Assembly (NCBI GenBank): GCA_027924585.1
Contig: BSBM01000386.1
Location: 3,558,001 to 3,622,000, forward strand
Reading direction: 5' to 3'
Source: Larix kaempferi
Lineage: Eukaryota > Streptophyta > Pinopsida > Pinales > Pinaceae
DNA: 64,000 nt
Shown: in pieces, positions 11,564-24,235 of the stretch
Layout of the letters: every line of letters starts with the position of its first letter
Numbering within the stretch: position 1 is the first letter of the stretch
Notes under the pieces: generated by a model
What the model saw: the letters and a program-made list of their open reading frames with translations, nothing else
Databases searched by the model: none
What the model was told of the DNA's origin: nothing
Program-made: the position numbers and the translations under genes

Positions 11564-11572
11564 AAGAGGGAG
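11564..11572 (+). promoter_or_regulatory. copia polypurine tract
   Basis: AAGAGGGAG directly precedes the 3' LTR start (TGTTGATG) and should prime plus-strand DNA synthesis. Confidence 0.85.
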
Positions 11573-12178
11573 TGTTGATGTATATGTAACTTCGGAATGT
11601 ATTTCACATATATTTATATTGTATTCCTATAGAGATGGTATTATTCCTCTATAAGGAAGTGTCGTCATTTATATTGTAAGTGTCGTAACTTATACTTGAT
11701 GGGTTATTAGACCACCTTATTTGGGGTCGGCCCTGTATAAGTCATGTGGGTCAAAGGTTTATTAGACCACCCTATTGGGGGTCGGCCCACTCAGCATTAT
11801 GTTATGTGGTAAAGTTCGAGCCTACATGAGTTAGGTAAAAAGGCAAGTCAAGTCAAGTATAAATAGAGTGCGGGAGGCACTCTATTTACTCACTCACTTC
11901 TCACACATGCACTCAAGGAGGAGTGGCGCACTTATGGAGGAGGAGGATCTGCTGCTAGGTTATGGCTATCTCTCTTGGTTGGTTGTATCATTGCTCTATC
12001 TATCTCTGAGGAAGTTATTGGGGTTTTTCACCTTTATGGTTTTCCCCAAGTAAATCTTTGTGTCTCTTGTGTGCTTGCATTATTGTCTCCATGATTGATA
12101 TGCTGTAGATATGCTGTACATGTTGTTCTCTCAGTTAAGATACTAGATCAGATTGAAGTAAATTCTGAAAATCTAACA
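11573..12178 (+). repeat. copia 3' LTR
   Basis: 606 bp, same length as the 5' LTR and almost identical to it. TATAAATAG is at 11858-11866. It is followed directly by the target duplication TGGCA. Confidence 0.93.
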
Positions 12179-12183
12179 TGGCA

Positions 12184-13875
12184 AGGAAATGGTCATCCTC
12201 ACTAACCATAAGCCTCTCCAGTTCGCTATGACACAATCAAAACTTCAAACAACTCGACAACTTAAGTGGATTAATTACCTGCAACAATTATAGTTGGTAA
12301 TTAAGTATCTGAAAGGTAAATCTAACGTCACCGCCGATTGTTTAAGAAGACCACCCATTACTCTCCTTTTTCACAGTGATGAGTATGCAGGGATATGACA
12401 CCACTACTTGGCCTCAGTTGTATTAGGAAGACATTGACTTTTCACTAGTCTACAAACAGTTCAGACTGACAAGTCGTCGACTGTAGACTATTTCCTGAAA
12501 GATACCTTGCTATACAAGCTTGGACAACTTTGTGTACCTACCGGTGACCATTGACAGTAGCTCATTTGGGACGCGTACTACAGCAAGACTACATGACACT
12601 TTGGAGTATCAAAGACACTTTCTATTATGCAGAAGTATTTATTTTGGCCTACACTTAAAACTGACATCAACAAGTACATTCAATCATGCGTGGTTTGTAC
12701 CATTGCTAAACCACCTAATCAACGATAGGGATTGTACACACCTCTTTCCAGTTCCTAGTCAACCATGGGAATCTATTTCTATGGACTACTTGATAGGGTA
12801 TCCTACTACAAAACATCAACATGACACGATCTTAGTAGTAGTAACATATTTTCCAAGATGGCCATTCTCATAACTTACAAGAAGACGATGACAACGCAGC
12901 AGACTACTCAGCTCTTCTTCACACATGTTTGGAAACACTTTGGTTTACCGACAACCATCATTTCCGACCAAGATGTCAGATTCGTCAGGATCTTTTGGAA
13001 GACCCTTTGGCAACAGCTAGACACACAACTCTCATTGTCAACAGCTTTCCATCCTCATATCGATGGATAGATGAAAGTTGTGAATCACTTGGTCGTACAG
13101 TTGCTTCGCATGTACAACCACAAGCATCGATGCACATGGGATGAAAGTCTTCCATACATACATCAAAACTACAATCGTGCTCAGCACAACTCTACATGCA
13201 AGAGTCCATTTGAGATCTGTTATGGATTTCAACCCTCAGCGCCTATCGACTTGATCAACTCCTCGACACAGCCGAACTCCAACACTGACCACAACTAGTG
13301 AGAAGTTGACAAATCATTGAAGTTTCGAGAATATATTTGCGACATCCATCGACAAGCACAAGACATGTTGCATAGAGAAAATGCGAAAGCTAAGGCCTAA
13401 AACGATAAGCATTGTATCCCTCATTCATTCCAAATTGGGGATAAGGTCTGGTTACATCTTAAGAAGGAGCGCTTCATTGGCCCATTCAAGAAGCTCAAAC
13501 CTTTGCGATATGGTCCATATAGTATTCTTCAGTAGATTGGCGAAAACGCTTTCCATCTCAACATTCCCGCGCTCCTTGGTCTACATCCTGTCTTTAATGT
13601 GGATCTACTTCGACCATACCATGCACCATTGTTGGAACAGGACGGCTTGCAGACAGCAAAACCCGACAACATCCATCCAGATGTTCAGGAGCCTCTTCCT
13701 TGTGACACCATTGTGGGACAACGAGTACGCCATACAAGGACAAACACAATTCCCTTGTTTCAGGTTGCTAAGGCAGGCCAGATCCCAGCACAAGGAAAGT
13801 GGTACTCTGCTACTGACCTAACCAACAAGTTTCCTCACCTTCACGAGCAAACAATGGGGACCATTGTTTCTTAAG
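12184..13875 (+). pseudogene. Ty3/gypsy pol remnant, part 2 (RNase H end, integrase)
   Basis: This continues the pol interrupted at 4919. It reads LTNHKPLQF (RNase H), the zinc-binding end of the integrase (IQSCVVCTIAKPPNQ), the catalytic core (WESISMDYLIGYP, ISDQDVRF) and the C-terminal part (HPVFNVDLLRPYH, VGQRVRHTR, WYSATDLTNKFPH). Frames shift several times. The conserved Gln of the third active-site segment is TAG (13068-13070) and the catalytic Glu position is Lys (13074-13076), so the integrase is dead. The polypurine tract and 3' LTR follow. Confidence 0.85.
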
Positions 13876-14390
13876 GAAGGAGGTCTGATCCATATCACAA
13901 TTGGCATTATTGTCAGATGCCGACTTCGACACCTCTTCGACAAGTCATCGTCGTCGACACAACTCCGACACACTCTGCGACTTCGACACAACTTTGGCAA
14001 GTTGTCAAACTGCAACATGACTTCGACACATTCAGCAACCTCACAATTTCATGATGTCGACATGCATCGTCAACCTGTGACTTGCGCAACACCATCTTGC
14101 GGCTTGCGACGACAGATTCTCTCTCTGTCTTCCATTCGACTATAACGGTTGAACCGCTGAATCGTTATAACTTCTTTTGTAACTGAATGTAATGGGTAGG
14201 AACCCAAGCATCTCAACACTCTCTATATAAGCATGTAAACTATTGTAATATAGATCTTATCAGTACGGATCTTTACATCCAGTAATAGAGAAATCAGTTC
14301 GCATTCCTGCATATTTGTCTGTGTATTTGTATTTATCTGCGTAGTGTAACTCTGCTTGCGTATTTTACTTCTTATGCTTCTGTCATAACA
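13872..14390 (+). repeat. polypurine tract and 3' LTR of the decayed gypsy element
   Basis: TAAGGAAGGAGG (13872-13883) directly follows the integrase end. The LTR probably starts at TGATCC (13886) and ends at CATAACA (14390), about 505 bp. A TATA box (CTATATAA) lies near 14222. The early part is dense in TTCGACA words. The 3' boundary is a guess, because the matching 5' LTR and target duplication were not found. Confidence 0.55.
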
Positions 14391-14929
14391 GAGCCGACTC
14401 ATTCAGTCGAACTGTTGTCCCCCTCAGCTTCCTCGCCCCGAGTGGATCATGCATGGTGAATTGTGAGTGTGAATAATATAAACAATATGGATCATAAGAA
14501 AGGGAGGAAGGGAAAGGCCAAATATGAAGCATATCTCATGGCTCCAATGCAAGGGAGTCATAACAGAGAATAGCAAGTGAAAGTGATATTCAAAGACCCA
14601 AATCTAGAAAGAAACAAACCTTAGCATAATTCAAATAACAATTGTTTGAGATGTACAAGCAAGCACTCCACTTCCACCAAGACCTGCTAATCCCACAAAC
14701 AAAGAAGATCTTGAAAATACTAGATAAGCTATATTGTATGGAAGTCATGAATACATAATAATGTTCTGCTCATACAAAACTATTCTCCTCCCTTGACCTA
14801 AATTAGTAATTGGTATAGAGATCTAATTTGAAGGACAAACAAATATATTTAAACGTGCGGAGATGCATTATTTCTTTCACTCCAAGAGATGACTATAAAA
14901 GTGATGCATTTCACAGTCAAGTTTATATA
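14391..14929. other. non-coding spacer with the left target duplication of the Tat-like element
   Basis: AT-rich DNA without a recognisable gene separates the gypsy 3' LTR from the Tat-like element. Its last five bases, ATATA (14925-14929), are the left target-site duplication. Confidence 0.5.
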
Positions 14930-15911
14930 TGTTATACCTCTATGTTTCACAGTGTCGCATCTCCGTCACAAAACGAGTTGACGACACTTTCCCTACTGTT
15001 TTAAACCATCCAAAAGAGACAGATGATGAGTCAACCTTGAAGGTGAATCTACCCTGACAAGTTCTGACCCAGCTAAGACTTTATCTACACACACTACCGC
15101 GCCTTGCTCAGTTATAGGAGCGCGGTACTATAAACTACCGCGCTATGATTTTTCCCCAAAACGCGGTAGTACCGCGTTATGTTAAGACTGCAGGACACTG
15201 TACTCTTTTATTAGCCTTTTTCCCTTGGATTGTGGGATTTTGGATTTTCGAAGATAATGGAAGATTGGGGTCCCTGATTCGATCTCAACTCATTTCCTTC
15301 GATTAGAAACCCTGATCCACTTATCTCTCCCTAGATCCACCCATCTCTCTTGTTGGTTAACCTCACCATTCACTATAAAAGAGAGGCATTCCATGGGTAA
15401 AAGGGAGGACTCTTGGTAGTACCAAACTTATGGTCTTGCAGCATTGTGGAGATAGCTAGAGGAGAAGGCACTTGGAGCTAGAGGATTGGCTTGAACATCA
15501 AGCACCTTTTGTAAGTATTCTTCAAGTTGTAATAAGATAACTTGTCTTGTCTTTCCCATTTCATGTGTATTGTTTGAGTCTTTAGCATGGAATGTATCTA
15601 ATTTGGATTTGAATCTAACATTTACATTCAAGGTATTTGGAAGCTGGTATGTTTGTTCTTTGATTGGTCTTAATAGGTTCTACGTCGGAGCACTTGGATC
15701 AAAAAGCTGGAAGCGGGACAAATGTCGAACTGAAAGGTATGTCATATCTCTCATTTGTTTCTGAATGCATATGATCTTGTTGTAAAAGTTAATTCAGGAA
15801 TCTCAAGGTAGCATTTGTTTTGACTTGTTTCTTGCTTTAGAGTTAGTTTAAAATCTACTTTAAAGTTAAGGGAATTTTGACTTATCCGTAGGGAAGAATT
15901 CCACATTAACA
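14930..15911 (+). repeat. Tat-like 5' LTR
   Basis: 982 bp. The TATA box TATAAAAG is at 15374-15381. A cluster of CCGCGC/GCGCGGTA words occupies 15098-15180, including the palindrome ACGCGGTAGTACCGCGT at 15162-15178. Confidence 0.93.
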
Positions 15912-15915
15912 AGAA

Positions 15916-15930
15916 TGGCGACTCCGTTGG
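15916..15930 (+). promoter_or_regulatory. primer-binding site, tRNA-Arg-like
   Basis: TGGCGACTCCGTTGG lies four bases inside the 5' LTR. It resembles the TGGCGACTC-type primer sites of Ogre/Tat elements that use tRNA-Arg. The tRNA assignment rests on recall and was not checked by alignment. Confidence 0.65.
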
Positions 15931-17715
15931 TTTTGATTACTGCTTGATTCATTCAGTTCACTATCATTTATCTTTTGATTGTGAGTTTTTGTTGCACTTC
16001 AAACCAGTTTTATCTTTTGAATCTTGGTCTTTTTTGACCTTTATTCACCCCTCCTCGCCGTACTTGTCTCCCTGTTTGATCACTGAGTCCCCTGGGTCAG
16101 CAACAACCCTGAAAACTTTATTTTCTTTTCTGAAGTTGTGCTTTTTCCTTACCTTGCCACAGTACCGCGCCCACTGAACTGCTTCCAGCGCGGTAGTGTC
16201 GCGTTCTCTGCCTTAGTACCAAAGCGGTACTATCACAGTGTCGCGCTCCAGTCAGACCCTGACACGCGGTAGTGTCTGCAAGTGTTTAAATTTTTTTATT
16301 TTTTGCTTGGTTTCCTGAGTCTCTCTCTGCCTTAGGTAGTGCTTACTGTTGCCTATTAGTATCCTGGTAATTTTACAGTCTGTGTGGTCTGATTATTTTC
16401 TTGTTATGAGCTTGATTTGTGTGAATTAGTGGCATTTTTGACATATTGGGTCATTTTTCCAGTTTGATTGCATTCACTTGATTTTTTCACCATAACCAAC
16501 TCAACACCACTGTTCTCTATTACTGAACCCTGTAGCTTTTACAGTCATATTATTATTATCATTTTCAGTAAATTAAATTATCATTTGAGAGCAATTTTGT
16601 TGTTTAAATTGAAAAAGTCTAGTAGTATTTTGCATTAGGAAATGAACCATTGATTTTGCCACAGAAATTCTCATTGTAGAAGCATTGTAGATTGTAGAAT
16701 CAGTGCATTGAAAAGAGTGTTTACTTCAGTTTGGCTTTGTTCACAAAAATCGAAAAGAAAAAATCTCTTGCTTTGATGCTTGCTTGTGAAAAATCTCATG
16801 CATATTTGATCGAAGAACTCTCTCCCTTCCTTAGCTAGATTTCATCGAAGATAAAGGCTTATTTTTGGTTCATTCTCATTTGCATGGTTTGAGTCATCAT
16901 AACACCATCAAGTTTCATGTCCACTACCTGATTGAGTAAGACAGCCACTAAAATTAATCTCCCTAATCAAACCAACTTTAACCTCACTTGAGGAAATTAA
17001 AAGAATTTGGTAGTTAGGTAGGACACCGGGGATAGGCATCAAAATAATTCCCCCTTGTCATTTTCATCTGAAACATAGTCGTTGTCTTTAGGGAACTAAA
17101 ATCCTCTAGTATTTATTGACGCGGTCACATCTAGTTTGTGGAGGGGCCTCCTGACTGTTTTTAACTTTCAGGGGTTAAACGGCCGCGAGATTGAGAACCG
17201 GATGGACTCTGTGGAATACCGCACTCCACTTAGCCCTAAGGCAACATCGATCGCTGTCTTCTTCAGAAGGCTGAAGTGCCCAAAACCTTTTCCGATGTGT
17301 CATGAACGAGGTAGCTTAGTATCTATTCTACTAGGGCTCTTTTACCCAGGATCCCTTTCGGTAGAGGGATATCCTTCTTATATTGGTCTCTCATGTTGTA
17401 TTGTTCGACTTGGATTTCATCACCTTACGAAGGATATAGCCTGTTGAGGTCTCCATCTCTTAGTTAGGAGTGTGCTTGGTATCTCATCTTAGTAGAGGGT
17501 CATTTTTTCTTTATAGGGACTGCTTATTGGCATTCTGGCCATTTTTTGTATCAGCTCGCTTATTGAGACACCGGTCTCAGTATAGATTTTAGAGCTTTTT
17601 TTTTTTGGCCTGCGAGCCTTGCTTTTTCTAGCTCCTCTTCTGCACACTCGGCTGCATTAGAGTTTTCGAGTTCTTTGTTTACGATACTGCCCCCGATTTT
17701 CATTTTCCTATCATC
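15931..17715 (+). other. untranslated leader of the Tat-like element
   Basis: No long frame is present. A second cluster of CGCGGTA/TACCGCG words lies at 16160-16280 (for example CAGCGCGGTAGTGTCGCG). The last part is T-rich and ends just before the gag start codon at 17716. Long leaders are common in this element group. Confidence 0.6.
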
Positions 17716-20700
17716 ATGTCAGATCTACCACGAAGATCACGAAGACAACAGGGCCAAAGCCCTCCACCACCACCACCGCCACGGACTACCGGTCCGCCTG
17801 CATCACGCATTCCTGCTCCTCCTAGCCGCGGTGCTGGTCGAGGGAACATTCCACCGCCGATACGTACAACATATTCAGTTCCGCCCGTAACTGCCACTCA
17901 CAGCACAGTCTCAGAATCTATTGCAGCTTCTGCAACCATTAGCATATCTGAGACCTCCACTGTCACTTCACCCACTGTCATTCCAGATTTATCTGTCACA
18001 GTGGACACAGTTACCGCAGCTGAACCTAGTACAACCCAAAGTACTAGACCAGAGGTCATCCTTCTATTGGATGTCAACACTTCCCGTCCATCAGACATTT
18101 TTCACAATGACACAGACGGATCTGTTGGCACCACTGAAGGGTCCGACTAGGACATACCTGGCTTGATTTCAGTCCCAGGCGGGTACGTTGAAATCGTTGA
18201 AGACACTCGACTTCCTGACACACCTTTTGAACATGATTATGGTTTCATCACTTCCCAGGAGGAACTTTCACCTGTTATTACTACGTCACCCAGTGTTCAT
18301 CCTCAGGAGACAAGTTCTTCTGGCAACGTACCTCATACTATAGATCTACCCAACCTCCCTCCGGGACATGAAATCATGGCTTCCATCCAGTCTAGTATGG
18401 TTAGCCTGGCGAATTCTTCGTTAGCATCGGCACGGTTTAGACGCAGCACAGAGCAAATGCTCTCGTCCGCTTCTCGATATCCCCCTGATACTCGTCCTTC
18501 TGACTATAGGGATCCCAACATCCCATCTAGCACGGAGTTTCATCACTCCTTTGCAGACGGCGCCGGACCTTCGGACGTTACCATACCTAGGTTCCTGCCG
18601 GATCCCCAAAACCTTTTCCAGGACATGAACTCGGACCCAGTTTTCGAGGGTCCTCCTACTATTGAACACGTTATGGATGATGCCAATACCCCTGGGCTAA
18701 ATTCCCCGCATTTGCTGTCATCACCTATGTTTGGTGCACATTCTATGAGGGATAACCCAGTTTTTTCTCCGTCCTCACCTGTTCGATATGGACGACCCCC
18801 TCCGCAAATCGGTACTTTTGGTGCCGTTGGCCAATCCACATTATCATATTTGGCCAGCGGAGGAAGAACGCTTAGTCACATTGCTGGATCTTCTGGTTGG
18901 ACCAGAGGATCCCCTTCGGCCACTATTTATACTATTTCAGGAGGTGGACAACCGACTGCAGTGGTCCCCAACTCTAACTACCAAATTCCCCCTGGTGGGC
19001 CATCAACCCAACCACTTGGTGGACAACCTTTTGTTGGGAACCCTGTTCCAAGTCAACAACCTCCACCTGGTGGGTCATCAACCCGACCAGTTGGAAGCCA
19101 ACCTTTTGCTGGGAACCCCATTCCCAGTCAACAGCCTCCTCATATAGGGCCATCCAACCTACCTGCTGGCGGACAACCTATTGGCTCGATCCAACAAGCT
19201 TCCCAACCAGCAGCGTCTACTCAGTTCGGTATGTACAATCCACCCGGTAGTGGGAAACCTTATTCCGGTGTTCCAACCGGGCCTTACTCTCAACAAACCC
19301 TGCTAGGCATGCTTCCTTCTTGGGATACTCAAATCCCACAGAGTGGGGGATACTCACTTTTTGGAAACTGGAACCAAGCTGGGGGGCAATCTCAGATTCC
19401 CCCCAACTTGAATTCTGGCTTCCCTTACCCTTCAGCCGCTACAACTCCATGGAACCCATCACTGCAATTTCCACTCGTTCCCCAAGGAGGAACGAGCCTT
19501 CCATGGACACCACCGTCGCAGCCACCCCCCAACCCTGCTATGGGAAACCCTCCACTTACACAATATAGTGGTAACATTCATGGAACACAACAATTCCAAG
19601 GAACCTTTCCCCAACAAGGAAAAACAACTTTTCCTGGGTTTCAGCAACCCCAGGGTACTATACCCACTCAGCAGAACACCCACCAACCGGCTGCTTACAA
19701 TCAACCGGTTAACCAGATGGATTACCACCCACAGAACTTCCAGCAGTACCCCCCGGGAAACACATATGGGTATAACACGCAGCAGCATGCTATGCAGGGA
19801 CCTCCAGGTTTCTCTACACCACATGGTTATTACTCATTCCCGCAGACCAACCGTCAACTTCCCTTTTTGGCCACACTTGATCTACCTGATTTGTCGAGGC
19901 TTATCAACGATCCTATATGGCATGAACCTCACTGGCCACCTATCCCAGCCAAACTACCATCAGACATTCCTAAGTTCGATGCCAAGCCCGGGGAAGACCC
20001 CAAGAACCATGTGATGACCTTCCATCTTTGGTGTTCATCCAACTCCTTGATGGATGATTCCATCCAACTTCGGCTCTTCCAACGCACACTTACCGGCACG
20101 GCAGCAAAATGGTATATCGAGCTGCCACAACACTCCTTTCGTGATTTCAACACTTTGGCTATGCAGTTTCTGACACATTTCCAGCTCCCTATCCGGTATG
20201 AGACTGGAACAGAACTGCTAACTTCACTGCGTCAAACCACTTCTACACATATTTAGGATCACATCCATGAGTGGCGAAGACGCCGTAGGTTAATTAAGGC
20301 ACCTATTCCGGATCAGCTACTTGCTGATTGGTTCACAAAATCCTTTTTGCCTCCCATAGCCAGAGATATCGCTATGCGCGGGCCGGTTACAGAAGAACAA
20401 GCCATCTCGGCAGCACAGTACATGGATTTAGTACATACTCAATCCGGTACTTTACATGAACTTCTTCCACATGCCTCCCGCGTTCACACTGATCCAACAA
20501 AGCCTACTACTGAACCCCCCATTGATGGTATTGTCGGTTCAGTCAAGGCTCAGCCTGCTACCAACTCGACGGGACAACAAGCTTCTGCTTCCCCTGCTTT
20601 TACCCAGGCCGCTTCAAAAGCTTCCACCTCTCCTGTTGTCTCCTCCGAAGTGAACGCAGTTCAGTCTACATCACAACCATCCGGAGGAAAGAAGAAAAAC

Positions 20701-21420
20701 AATCATGGTAAATCCAAGAAAAACCAGCAGGAGAACCCCAAGCCACAACCCACCCAAAATTACCAGAAACCACGTCGGAAAGCTAAGTTCCCCTGCTTGA
20801 TTTGTCAAGATGATCATTATACGCGTGACTGTCCCTACAAGGACGAGGTCAACCAGTTCGTTAAAGGATCCTCTCACCCGGCAGTGTTAACTGACCCTTT
20901 CCCACAACAACAACAGCAGATGGTTGCCCAAGAAACCCCACAAGGGGGCAACCCGTCCAATCCTACCCATGGAGAGACGTCCAGAAATCGCGAAATCCTA
21001 ATGACAAGTAATGAAGAAGTTAATATCACCACTCGTTCAAAGACTTATGATAACCCTCCAAGTTCAAACAAACAATCGGAGATAGCCAAAGGCAAATCTC
21101 CTGTTGAAGATCCGATTCCTATTCCCCCCCCTATCGGTCATCTCCATATTGAGAGACCACTTACGGACACAGTGCTACGCCCGCCCAAGGGCACCATACG
21201 AAAGGCAACATTCAACCCTAATGCGCAAGCTGCCCAAAACTACAACATTGTTGAAGATTTGGCTCAAGCACCTTGCGCCATGTCGACTCTCGAGGTTCTC
21301 CAACACTGCCCCACGCAGCGTAGAACCCTACTTTTAGCACTGGGGGCAATGGACCCAGATACTTCAAACTCCATCATTATAACTTGGAGCACGCTAAACC
21401 TAGGCTTTCTCACCAGTTAG
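17716..21420 (+). pseudogene. Tat-like gag, one frame with two nonsense codons
   Basis: A single reading frame of about 1,235 codons is broken only by TAG at 18148-18150 and TAG at 20254-20256. It starts MSDLPRRSRRQQ and a proline tract. The first ~700 residues are low-complexity Pro/Gln/Gly-rich, with three imperfect repeats of about 33 residues (PFVGNPVPSQQPP type, 18990-19200). The capsid-like domain begins near 19870 (IPAKLPSDIPKFDAKPGEDP, AAKWYIELP) and continues past the second stop. A basic region and a zinc knuckle CLICQDDHYTRDC (20794-20832) end it. The second stop reads as CAG to TAG in a capsid context. Gag forms the particle that packages element RNA. The last 37 bases overlap the protease frame. 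Confidence 0.8.
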
Positions 21421-22592
21421 CCTTCCAGGTGCATACAAAAATCCGTGGAAACGTCATCCATCGCACTGTGTTAGATGAGGGTGCTTCCACATCGATTATG
21501 TCTTTGAACTGCTGGAGAGCCTTAGGCTCACCTGAGGTCACAACTTCTCCCACTACTCTCAGGGCGTTTGATGGACACGGCTTTCAACCGTATGGACTCA
21601 TTCCTTCAATTGGTGTTGAACTGGGGGGAAAAACAGTGTCCGTACACATCGAAGTCGTAGATGCACCTTTGGATTACAATCTCCTACTTGGTCGGAACTG
21701 GTTCTATGCCATGACCGCCATAGCATCTACAGTCTTCCGGATTGTACAATTTCCTCATGAAGGGAAAATTGTTACTATTGATCAACTGGATTACTGTATC
21801 CCAGACTCCCATCCGAACTCTGCCAATACCGTCCCGTTATTGGATCAACCTCGGTACCAGTTCCAAGACATAGGTGTTGGTCTCATGAAGGATTCTTCCC
21901 TCATTGGAGTTTTTCCAGAGCTGGGAACCCATCTTCAACCAGTCAACATGATTTCATCGCATGTCACCCCTTTCGATGATTCATGGGTGATCTCGAGTCC
22001 CACTCAGATTCAAGGCTATGGAAATTCCATGCCTTTGAACAGAAACCTTGTAGCATATGACGCGATCCAATCAGCCACAGATTGGGTCGACTGTTCTACT
22101 GATCACACCGTGGCACAGCTCTCGGCTGAAACTCATCTATACCCACCACTTTTTGATCCTCTCAACTTGATTTTTCCCACTGACGAATCAATAATGGAGG
22201 TTATGTGCGGTGATGAGCCACCATGGGGAGATTTTCACCATCATTCTTCATTCCCCACCATTCAGCCACTTGAGCCTGAGTCAAAACCCAGTACTTCAAT
22301 CGGGATGGTTCAAACGAAGTTCCCCACTTCCCTCGACGAAGTATTTTCTGAAGGAAACTTGGCCAACCTTATGGCAACCAATCCCGTGGATATTTCAGTG
22401 AAGCCTGGTATCGTGGAAAATATCCATATCGGCAAAACATGTACTCCCCTCGAAATGGAGTTCTATAGTGCCTACTTCAAAAATTTCCGCGATGTTTTTG
22501 CTTGGAGTTATGAAGAAATGCCAGGAATTGACCCCTCGATCGTAGTCCACGAAATTCCAACTTTCCCTGGCGCCCGACCTGTTCGACAAAAA
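21384..22592 (+). CDS. aspartic protease and linker (pol N-terminus)
   Basis: This frame begins inside the end of gag, shifted by -1. The protease active-site region is VLDEGASTSIM: Asp followed by Glu-Gly-Ala-Ser instead of the usual Asp-Ser/Thr-Gly, a variant I have seen in plant gypsy elements of this type. The flap and second signature are represented by VEVVDAPLDYNLLLGRNWF-type sequence (21650-21710). A linker of about 280 residues precedes the RT entry region (FAWSYEEMPGIDPSIVVHEI). The frame leaves pol at the A-run 22588-22592, one A short of staying in frame with RT. The protease would process Gag-Pol. Confidence 0.75.
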
Positions 22593-24232
22593 GCTTTGAA
22601 CCTGTCCATCCTCGTAAGGCAGCCAACATTAAAGCAAAAGTTGAAAAACTTTTGCGTGCTGGTTTTATCTATCCTGTCCCATTGACAGAATGGGTATCCA
22701 ACATCGTTCCTGTAGCCAAGAAACAGGGAACGATTAGAGTCTGTGTTGATTACCGTGATTTGAACAAGGCTTGTCCCAAGGACAACTACCCAACTTCGTT
22801 TATCGACCAGATCATCGATAACTATGCCGGAAGTGTTATCTTTTCATTTATGGATGGCTTCTCTGGCTATAATCAGATCGATATCCTCCCAGCCGACCAG
22901 CACAAAACGGCCTTTATCTGCCCTTGGGGGATCTTTGCATATCGAAAGTTACCTTTTGGCCTGAAAAATGCCGGGGCAACTTTCCAACGGGCGATGTCCT
23001 ATGCATTTCATGACATCAAACATATTGTAGAGCCATATCTTGATGACCTTCCCGCTCATTCTCGGACCCGGGAAGACCATCCAGACCACTTAAGTGCCAT
23101 TTTTGAAAGGTGCCGGCGCTACAATATACGTTTGAACCCGCATAAATGCGTCTTTTGCATAGAAGCCGGCAAACTGTTAGGCTTCATAATCTCCAAAGGC
23201 GGGATACGGTTAGATCCCGCAAAGGTAGAAGCTATCTTAGCCCTGCCTTCACCCACCAATATTCCAGAACTTCAAAGTTTGCAAGGGCATGCAAACTTTC
23301 TACGCCATTTCATCTGCAATCTCTCCGAGATAACAAAAGGCTACATGCGGCTTCTCAAAAAGAATGTTCCCTTTATCTGGGATGACGAAGCCCAATGCTC
23401 CTTTGACAATTTAAAGGCAACCTTAACCAAAGATCCTGTGATTCAACCCCCCGATTACACACGGGATTATATTCTTTATCTCGCAGCCTCGATTTCTACC
23501 ATCGGTATGGTGCTAGTCCAGGAATATCACAACGGAATAGAACATGTGGTGTACTATCTCAGTAAGAGTCTTCTTGACTCTGAAACTCGTTACTCACATG
23601 TTGAAAAACTGGCTCTGGCAACAGTCTTTGCTGTCCAGAGATTTCGTCATTACATCTTACTCCACCGGACCACCGTCATAGCTGATTTCAATCCATTGTA
23701 CTATATCCTCACACGTCAATTTCTTGGGGGCAAATACTCCCGTTGGATTGTCATCCTTCAAGAGTTTGACTTGGAATTTGTCAAAGCCAAGTCTAAGAAG
23801 TCTCTGGTCTTCGCTGATTTAATTTGTAACTTGCCCCGTGTTACTGAGCAATCCGAGCCCATTGATTCTCTTCCTGACGAATCATTGTTCCTCATTAGCA
23901 CATCTGATCCGTGGTATGGGGATATTCTTTTATATCTCCAAACCCAATGCTTCCGTCCCGATCTCACGCGCGATGAACGGCGACGCATCCGACATCACGC
24001 AAAATACTACCTCATAGTCAACGATACTCTATATCGACGTGGTGTCGACACCGTTCTTCGACACTGTTTGACCTTAGACGAGGCGGAACGCGTTCTTAAT
24101 GACTACCACGCTGGAGCATGTGGTGGTCATCTCTCTGGGATGGCTACGGCCCAGAAAATATTGCGAGCAGGATACTTCTGGCCCTCAATTTTCAAAGACT
24201 GCATTGAAACAGTCAAGAAGTGTCCGCCATGT
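22593..24232 (+). CDS. reverse transcriptase, degenerate RNase H, start of integrase
   Basis: The frame reads FEPVHPRKAANIKAKVEKLL, then RT motifs IRVCVDYRDLNKACPKDNYP, FSFMDGFSGYNQI and the catalytic YLDD (23036-23047), and LLGFIISKGGIRLDP with the thumb. The gypsy RNase H domain follows, but its first catalytic Asp is gone: LYLAAS replaces the usual Tyr-x-Asp-Ala-Ser. The Glu in the SHVEKLALATVF helix and the Asp of VIADFNPL remain. The integrase zinc domain begins near 24090 (YHAGACGGHLSG) and its Cys pair is CPPC. A TAG at 24233-24235, probably from CAG, ends the frame. RT itself looks undamaged. Confidence 0.88.
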
Positions 24233-24235
24233 TAG

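Larger units (their letters stand above)
4920..12178 (+). mobile_element. complete but non-autonomous Ty1/copia LTR retrotransposon
   Basis: The element is bounded by two 606-bp LTRs that begin TGTTGATG and end CTAACA, with perfect 5-bp target duplications TGGCA at 4915-4919 and 12179-12183. By eye the LTRs differ at about two positions, so insertion was recent. A primer-binding site follows the 5' LTR and an AAGAGGGAG polypurine tract precedes the 3' LTR. The interior lacks recognisable gag, protease and integrase. RT is a set of deleted fragments and RNase H is intact. A long leader with intron-like spacers and two tandem arrays fills the rest. It must have been mobilised by proteins from a relative; another family member starts at 62209. 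Confidence 0.93.

Noticed and set aside
13381-13821. Plus-strand 146-codon frame near the gypsy 3' end
   Set aside because: The neighbouring frame carries the integrase C-terminus (VDLLRPYH, WYSATDLTNKFPH); the longer frame is a shifted shadow.
22588-22592. A-run between protease and RT as a programmed frameshift site
   Set aside because: A single missing A restores continuity and the site is inside pol, where recoding is not expected; a random deletion is simpler.
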